64,000 bases of DNA from Aplectana chamaeleonis (Eukaryota > Nematoda > Chromadorea > Rhabditida > Cosmocercidae). Position 1 is the stretch's first letter, and every line of letters begins with the position of its first letter. Positions 57,604 through 64,000 of this stretch are shown one piece after another. The stretch covers positions 1,014,501 to 1,078,500 of the forward strand of contig JAPDOI010000139.1 in assembly GCA_029168955.1 (NCBI GenBank). Direction: 5' to 3'. A program made the translations under genes and the position numbers. The notes beneath the pieces were generated by a model. That model had not been told where the DNA came from, did not search any database, and saw only the letters and a list, made by a program, of their open reading frames with translations.

Positions 57604-59082
57604 GTAACAGCAAATAACCAAATCAAAGAGGTACTGTCAATTGAGCTATAGCGCTTGTTTGCATTGATAGGTACCATTTGCTCACAGCGGTCATTTCTGA
57701 CACTCAGAAGTCAATACTATTTTAGCGCGAAAACACGGCATGTTTTTATTTTTGTTGTTTTTAGGCATACCTACCTTACCCTATGGAGCTCCAGAACTTC
57801 CGCATATTTGGGAGAACACAAAAGTGATGTCTATCGTGGACCCCGCATTCGAAAAAAAAATTCTTCCCTATTCAAAGCTGCAAATACTTCAGAAGTTTTT
57901 GCGTACTATCGTTCTGAGGACCGAATTTTGAAAAGCTGTCTCCTGAATTGATTTGAACGGGTGTTCGGAAATTTCCTCCGGAATTTCAATTGAAAATTCG
58001 AGATTTCAAACTCTTTCCGATTAATTTATGCATACTCTGAAAATTCTCTACAATGGCGGAAAAATTGAAGGTGTTCACTCAAAATCATCGAATACCCAAA
58101 AAATTAGGTATATCAGATTCCTGAGTAAAGATAATCTTTGAAGAAACTGATTACCTTGAATTCCCGAATGAATCGAAAATTTGGAAAACCGAATAATTTA
58201 AACTTGGGCACGTATCAAATTCTTGTAAACACGAAATCGCCGAGTGAATAGTTTTCAGAGTGAATAGATTTTTCAGAAGAAATTTACAAATGAATAAAGT
58301 ACTCGAAAGAATTAGAAGTTGAATTAGAAGTTGAGAGTCCCGAACTAACCGAGAATTCCAAACTATAAATTTCCTCAAATAATCATCATTGATGTGGTAG
58401 GGTCTGTGTCATTTTCGTAGAAAGTCATCACACTCCTACGTGGCACAAGCCAAAGCGAAGATATCATTGATGAGGTAATTATATCTTCGCTTCCGCTTGT
58501 GCTATGAATGCCGCGTAGCTGCGCTTTCCTAAGCAATTCACACAGATGAACAAAGTGTCTTATGTGGTTCGCGCAACACTTATCGTCAATCTCTGGATGC
58601 GCGAAAGCCGCGACGCTGCTATGATAGCTTCATCATGAGATCCGAATGGTTGTTTTCAAGAAAACAAAGTGATGATAATGGGGGAAACAACCGCTTCGCT
58701 TCGAAGATAGCGAGAAAATAAAAAAAGCTGCAACGCGGCTTCCTAGAGATAGAATACAAACGACACCTCAGTTTCGAATGGTGTATAAAATACAGAACAA
58801 GCAAACCAAACATTAAATGAGCGCGAGGGCTCGTGATGAGAACGTACGAGAGATAGAATGCTATCACGAGTTAACAGAAGTCGATAAGAAAATGTCGATC
58901 AGTGAGGCCTCAGCACACCCGCGAATTTGTTCATCAGGGTGCCGGCTGAATGCCTGCGCTCGCACAGCCTGCCGGCCAAAAGCCAGCGCTGGCACTTTCG
59001 GCAGGTGCACCGGCTGTCCGCCAGCCCGATCCATATCTGACGTATTCTACGGCGCTCCGATCCCTAGCTTGCCTGAGTCAGT
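57604..59082. other. No recognisable gene; one small hairpin
   Basis: 58442-58505 forms a hairpin (GCACAAGCCAAAGCGAAGATAT with its near-complement). The remaining frames, up to 98 codons, are unrecognised. Confidence 0.5.
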
Positions 59083-59581
59083 GTAACGCCGAAGACCGCT
59101 ACATAGGAAGCGGAACAAGGTTTAAAAACCTGTAATAGGGTTTTAAGACACCTGTAACCTAGCTTCCAAAAGAGCTACCTCAGGTTTGAGTAAAACTAAG
59201 AAACTAGGTTTGTCGCCCTACCGAATGAAGCCTTACTGGCTCCCAGAGGACGCCTTACAAAAAATTTTTCTGGGTGTGAACATTTGATGTTTTGAGCATA
59301 AATGTCCACACCTAAATGCACTGGCTAGATGAGGACATATATGCTCGAAACATCAAATGCCTACACCTAGAAAAATTGTTTGTAAGGCGTCCTCTGGGAG
59401 CCAGTAAAGCTTCATTCGGTAGGGCCACAAACCTAGTTTCTTAGTTTTACTCAAACCTGAGGTAGCTCTTTTGGAAGCTAAGTTACAGGTGTCTCAAAAC
59501 CCTATTCCAGGTTTGTGGACTTTGACGTTTTTTTACGTTCTTTCCTTGTTCCGCTTCCTATGTAGCGGTTTTCGGCGTTAC
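59083..59581. mobile_element. Foldback element with 220-240-bp arms
   Basis: GTAACGCCGAAGACCGCTAC at the left is mirrored by GTAGCGGTTTTCGGCGTTAC at the right. The match continues inward through TACCTCAGGTTTGAGTAAAA to a loop of about 30 bp. It sits at the inner edge of the right arm of the 8.3-kb element. Confidence 0.9.
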
Positions 59582-60623
59582 ATTGAGACGGTCAAAGTTT
59601 GCATACAGGGTAAATCGGCTACGCTGGACTCGAATATCTTACTCTCATGACACCTAACTCTCAAAAGTGCCCCTTTCCAGCGGAACCACACCTGAGAAAA
59701 GTGTGAGGCCTGATACTGTAGCGGTGTTCAGCATCTATGTTGGACGGCGAAAGTGAGTATCAAGGGTAAATCGAACACGCAGGACTCGATAATCGTATTC
59801 TACTGACTCATACCTTGCAAAAATGTTGACTTCCAACGCGACCCCACCTGGGCCACACAAAGAAGTGCCTTTCAACGTCTATCTTAGAGGCTGAAAACTT
59901 GTATAAAGGGTAAATCTACCACTCTCTACTCGTATATCTTATTTCCGTGACCATTACATAGCAAAAAAAGTGAGGTCTAATGTTTTCGAAAATTAAGCAC
60001 CTTGCGAGATCAAACCGGTGTCGTGTGTTTCGTGCATGAGTGGGTTTCGGAGAATAAAATTCGCAACGTATCCAGATCGGATGACGCTCTTTCCAACTAG
60101 CAAGTGTTTTTGCCATGTCTGGTCTGGCTAATGTTGAGGCACCTATTTTCGTATTTAACTACTTATTAAAGCGTGTTTTCCATACACTTGAAGTGACCTG
60201 TTCCTCTCTGGAAACATATTTATTATTTTTAGTACATCTCGTCGTCTTCATCTTTGCCAATAACTTCATTCATCGCATCCACTCTTTTCTTCCGCCTCAT
60301 TTCGTAGCTTCCAATCTGTTCTCACTTGCAATTCAGTACACAACTATCCAGGATACACGCCCAGAACCAATGTGCCTTATATTCAACCGTAGGAGAACCT
60401 CTACTATAATTTTAACACTACGTAAATTTAATTACAACAAGGCTTCATGTTAATTGGACTGTATAACCGAATTATTCGCAAAAAATCTTTCTAGACAGTG
60501 TACCTACTACCCACGGTCAGAATGATTCACGTGGTCTCCCGGTGGAGCTCAGACCCCCCTCCCTCCACCATTGCGCAGCTCAGACCCCCCTGTGTGGATA
60601 TTCACATCCCGCGCCGAACCCTG

Positions 60624-61094
60624 ACTCCAAATAACCGAAAAAAAATCTGCGTGATCGAGCCAAGCTTAGTAGTTTTCGATGAAGGATCAGCAGATGTATT
60701 GGGCAACCGATTGTCACCTTCTGAGAATGAAAACTGCGGCCATGATGATAATTTTTACCAAAGGGTTCATCGCTTTGCTTCTTGCAGTGGTAACGGTTTT
60801 TCTACGATTATTCGCAAACGACTTTTATGTGTTCAAGAAAGGTGTTTTCCAATACTCAAGAAAAGTAATATAAATTCACAAGATGTTCACATTACAATAT
60901 TACTCAATGAACCCGAAATGCTAGCACAAGAAGGTGAGAAGAATTTTTGAATATGGTGAGGAAATGCTCACATACTACAGGAATTCACGCGATAGAAATG
61001 GTAAATCCAGTAAGATTGGAAAAACCTATTTAAAATTCGAATGAGAAACCACGTGGATAAACAATCGAATACAGTTGAAACAGTTTTTCCATAA
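60624..61094. other. No recognisable gene
   Basis: Short frames without motifs. Confidence 0.5.
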
Positions 61095-61178
61095 AATGCA
61101 TTGCGGGAATCGAACCCGCAACCCAGCATCCCTACGTAGTTTAGCATTCCCAATCGTTATCCTCTCGACCATCCCTGC
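61095..61178 (-). pseudogene. tRNA-like relic, class II, serine-like
   Basis: On the minus strand TGGTCGAGAGG is a good A box, and GGTTCGATTCC within a perfect GCGGG/CCCGC T-stem is a perfect B box. The D-stem pairs (GTCG with CGAT, one wobble). The 84-nt length with extra bases between anticodon and T arms suggests a class II tRNA, and GCT lies where a serine anticodon would be. The 5' GCAGGGA and 3' AATGCAT do not form an acceptor stem, and the anticodon stem does not pair. It is therefore a degenerate copy or a tRNA-derived repeat end. Confidence 0.55.
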
Positions 61179-61436
61179 ACAGTCGCTATGACAACTTCAA
61201 TCAAATGATACGAGGAATGGAATACACACAGAGCTCGGAAACGGCTTATATCTCACGAATGGGCCAGAATCAAATTGTCAAACCTTGTATAGAGCAATTT
61301 TATCGTAACTCAATGCGTTCCGAGCATACGAGCTCACTCCAGTTGCTCCGAGTAGGAGGTTAGAGGTAGTTTCAAACGATTTTTTCTTTTTTTCTGGGAT
61401 AACGGAAAGCTCTTAGAAAAAACAGAGCATAGATTA

Positions 61437-61525
61437 TTGTTACCCTATACATCTCCCACAACTCTCAGAAGAACTTTTTTCAGGACGTCTCCTCCCCCGG
61501 GGGGGCCGTCCCTCGTTAGACACCG
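61437..61525. repeat. Dispersed repeat, inverted copy of 51717-51800
   Basis: CAGGACGTCTCCTCCCCCGG matches the reverse complement of the earlier copy. Confidence 0.7.
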
Positions 61526-61558
61526 ACTGGTTTACGGTTTCACGGAAGAAGTGCGGAT

Positions 61559-61833
61559 ACTGTGCTTATCTGGGCCAAATTCCGGTCCGCAATTGCGTCT
61601 CGGCACGCTTTGCGGCCGCACGCGCTCGAGTCATTCGAGTTTCCAGCGCCAAAGCCGACTCGATGTGGCTTTTTTATACAGTTTTCTCCAATTTTATTGA
61701 GTTTCCAAAACCCACCTAGAGTCAACAGATCTGCGGCTGCGGCGCTGAAAACTCTCCCAACTCGGAAGCACGCGGCCGCAAAGCGTGTCGAGACGCAATT
61801 GCGGACCGGAATTTGGCCCAGAGAAGCACAATA
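61559..61833. mobile_element. MITE with about 70-bp TIRs, copy 2
   Basis: Same element as 51806-52086 in the same orientation: AATTCCGGTCCGCAATTGCG at left and CGCAATTGCGGACCGGAATT at right. The interior CCCACCTAGAGTCAAC is shared. Confidence 0.85.
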
Positions 61834-62692
61834 CATTCTGAGCCAGAAAGCGAATTTTTCCCTTTTTCAGAACATAAAAGATACCCGAAAATAGTAAGAT
61901 TTCCCAATGAAAAGAATTACGAAACCACGTTTAAATGCTTCAAATGATGACGGAATTCAACTTTCATACAGCGATTGCAGCAACAAACAAAAACGTTTAT
62001 GCCACAAAGGACTTGTTCATATGATGGTATGCATATTAGCCTTGTCATTTGCATGCACAATAGTCTAGAAAGTTGTGCATCCAAGACCGGGGAAAAGTTA
62101 AAAAATTCAGAAAAGCTCTCGGTTTTCTTCCGATATCGATTTATTTGAGAAAAAAAGACCAAAACGGAAACAGCTGAGAAGGAAAGCGCACACTTCTCGA
62201 ATCAATGAAGTAGGGAAGAATAACGCTCAAGTGATTTGTCAAAAACGGCTGAAACTAGAAAAGTCAATAATTTACTTCCAGCAGATGCCTACATAGAAAG
62301 TCTAAGAACATTTCAACAACAGTGATGTCAATCAATGAAACTCGGGTTTATGCTCTTGTCACCTGACGATGGAAGGGAACTCAGCCGAGCAATGTATGCG
62401 ACAAACCGCTCATGCTGTATTATACAGATTAAAAATGCAAAGAAGATTGTTCAGTTCTAAACGATCTACATAAGCAACTCAGGTGAGTGTCGTTTTCAAA
62501 AACTCGTATCAATTGTTGTGAGGGGGGGGGAGAAAATATTAGCATTCATCTGTCTAGAAAAGATTTTGACCAAATCGCAAACAGATCTTATAAATCATAA
62601 CGTTGGATCAAAGCAGCTTCAAAATCTCTGAGTAGTTGTAGGTCGAGCCGCAGAAGTGGGAGATACCCATTAGCTGCTGGAAGTTCGCTTAT
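61834..62692. other. No recognisable gene
   Basis: Short frames only, and a run of nine G at 62522-62531. Confidence 0.5.
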
Positions 62693-63354
62693 AGGTAGCA
62701 TACACGCTCGTAAACGTGATTGACATAATAACGGAAATAGAATGGAAAATAACGCCTACGCATTTTGAAGCGTCAAAAACTACCCACAATGACGTTACAC
62801 GAGTGAGAATTTTCAGCTCCTGTATCTGCCCTCCTCCCCCGAATTTGTCTCCTCCTCCAAAACAGAGGTGGTGGGCCACTCCCACCGTACGCGAAGTTTG
62901 TGGTTCACTTATTGTACAGGCCATAAAACGGCCAAATTCTCATCGTCGACTGCGTACCACGCGCTGCGCGACCGCACGCGCGTCGGAAGCGAACGAGTTT
63001 TGGCCGCCGCGCGGCGGCCGAAACGTCGCGCGGCGGTCAAAACTCGTTCGCTTCCGACGCGCGTGCGGTCGCGCAGCGCGTGGTACGCAGTCGACGGTGA
63101 GAATTTGGCCGTTTTATGACCTGTACCTATTCTACCACCAGAAACGTCGCCGACGGTGGGAATGGCATCTCTGTTTTGAAGGAGGACGCAAATACAGGGG
63201 GCTTGCATATACAGGGGCGAGGCCAACTTCTTACCCGTGTAGCGTCCTTGTGGGTGGTTTTTCAACCTTCAAACTGCGTAGGCGTTGTGTTCTGAGCCAT
63301 AATATTCTATTTTCATGGTTACCTCAACCACGTTTACGAGCGTGTATGCTGCCT
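62693..63354. mobile_element. TTAA-type foldback, intact arms
   Basis: The left end AGGTAGCATACACGCTCGTA follows TTAT. The right end TACGAGCGTGTATGCTGCCT is followed by TTAA. Arms extend about 210-230 bp (to about 62905 and from about 63125). They pair CCTCCAAAACAGAGGTGGTG with an inverted, similar block near 63160. The loop is occupied by a second palindrome at 62916-63124. Same family as 52-1078 and 36145-36297. Confidence 0.82.
62916..63124. mobile_element. 209-bp near-perfect palindrome nested in a foldback
   Basis: Arms of about 100 bp pair with only about four mismatches and a very short centre (GCGGCCGAAAC). It runs from ACAGGCCATAAAACGGCC to GGCCGTTTTATGACCTGT and is rich in CGCGCG. 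Frames on both strands give mirrored peptides. Confidence 0.92.
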
Positions 63355-64000
63355 TTAATTCTACTCTTATCGCTACTCGGATGGAAGACTGGAGCGCCCC
63401 ACGAGAAGTAACTCTGAGAAAAGCAGCCTTGGTTTCTCCCCGAAACGCCCTCCAGCAATTGGAGTCAACTTTAATTCGAGGTTTAATAAGGTGTCGGAAG
63501 ATGCTTGCGCCTCCCTCTTGAAAGGAGTAGCATAGAGATCGGATGCATAATAAGGATGGGGAGTCTTGTGTGATGTGAAAATGTCAACCGGATCGCTAAC
63601 ATACACTGCCGCTCGTAGGATTTGGTCAGAAAGCGAGCGAGGCCTCTGTTATGCTCGGTCTAAAAACTGATTGAGTTAGGAACAAAAAAAAACCAACCTC
63701 GGGTGCATTGGCTCGTGTGCGTGCGTAGAACACCCGTATCGATTGGGTGGACTGCGGACGCAAGCAGACGGTCGCAGACGGACTCATTCGGTGGATTTCC
63801 TGCTCTCGCCTGTCACTATTGCAGTGTGTATCGACCGGGTGGGACCCAGTCAATCGACCAGCTCTGACGGTGTTCGAAGTCGGCTTTTCACGTTCTTTTC
63901 GTCTTCTTTGCGTGAATCGCGTCAAAGTCAACTTTGAGCGAAGCTAGGATGATGTTCATGACCCTGGCGTTGAAGGCTACTCAATGATTTAGCTTTTGTG
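63355..64000. other. No recognisable gene
   Basis: Frames up to about 100 codons on either strand, without motifs. The window ends here. Confidence 0.5.

Larger units (their letters stand above)
52332..60623. mobile_element. 8.3-kb hAT-like structure with about 1.1-kb TIRs
   Basis: The left arm 52332-53608 is the reverse complement of 59587-60623, collinear through several blocks. Tips are CAGGGTTCGGC and GCCGAACCCTG. The flanking 8 bp are ACTCCAAG (left) and ACTCCAAA (right), a 7/8 duplication. CAGGG ends plus an 8-bp duplication point to hAT. Inside each arm are two or three repeats of a block of about 170 bp (GATTTACCCTGTATACAAAC, CACACTTTTCTCAGGTGTGG). The 6-kb middle contains MITEs and minisatellites but no transposase I can identify. 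Confidence 0.72.

Noticed and set aside
52332..60623. Polinton/Maverick element, because of the long TIRs
   Set aside because: No polymerase B, integrase, ATPase or capsid-like frame in the 6-kb interior. The ends and 8-bp flank fit hAT better.
62868..63265. Paired arginine-rich frames on both strands at 63.0 kb
   Set aside because: They are the two halves of a near-perfect palindrome read in opposite directions.

Overview
The window looks like repeat-rich, gene-poor DNA from a nematode. A clade V strongylid (hookworm-like) is my best guess. The guess rests on an RTE-clade reverse transcriptase of a type I know from hookworm genomes, a CR1-like element whose ORF1 resembles nematode retroelement ORF1 proteins, and a dense set of short inverted-repeat (MITE and foldback) elements. 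I found no convincing host protein-coding gene, no rRNA and no intact tRNA. The only recognisable proteins belong to three non-LTR retrotransposons. Everything else is mobile DNA, tandem repeats or unassigned single-copy sequence.

Layout. 0-9 kb: a foldback element with an RTE C-terminal fragment in one arm, TTCGA-rich and CCGAA-rich minisatellites of 41 or 42 bp, hairpins, a hexanucleotide repeat, and a MITE (8252-8796) flanked on both sides by TTAA. 9-19.6 kb: a 42-bp minisatellite, a dispersed module also present at 36.8 kb, a possible 4.2-kb TIR element and several MITEs, including a hAT-like one with a perfect 8-bp duplication (18708-19102). 19.6-22.4 kb: a first array of a 42-bp satellite built on the palindrome TGATGACGTCA, followed by a composite satellite in which a 200-bp MITE was co-amplified with one satellite unit. 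23.6-28.1 kb: a nearly full-length CR1-like retrotransposon. 28.2-30.8 kb: a TTAA MITE abutted by a decayed, 5'-truncated minus-strand RTE element. 31-34.7 kb: foldbacks and two more 42-bp TTCGAA minisatellites. 36.8-50.7 kb: a dispersed module, an array of 145-bp units, then 12.4 kb (about 295 copies) of a 42-bp unit carrying the 16-bp palindrome CTGATGACGTCATCAG, whose centre TGACGTCA is the consensus CRE (CREB/ATF) site. 52.3-60.6 kb: an 8.3-kb hAT-like structure with about 1.1-kb terminal inverted repeats and a 7/8 target duplication, full of nested MITEs. 61-64 kb: a tRNA-like relic and nested palindromes.

The feature I would follow first is the CRE-palindrome satellite. Two diverged arrays (19.7 and 38.2 kb) share their upstream sequence module, and a third 42-bp array (9.1 kb) lies beside a second module of the same set. 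This suggests a dispersed element that carries and expands minisatellites. At least seven arrays in the window, of several different sequences, have a 42-bp period (four 10.5-bp helical turns). The very long apparent reading frames across 38-50 kb, on both strands, follow from a unit divisible by three with no stop codon; they are not evidence of genes.
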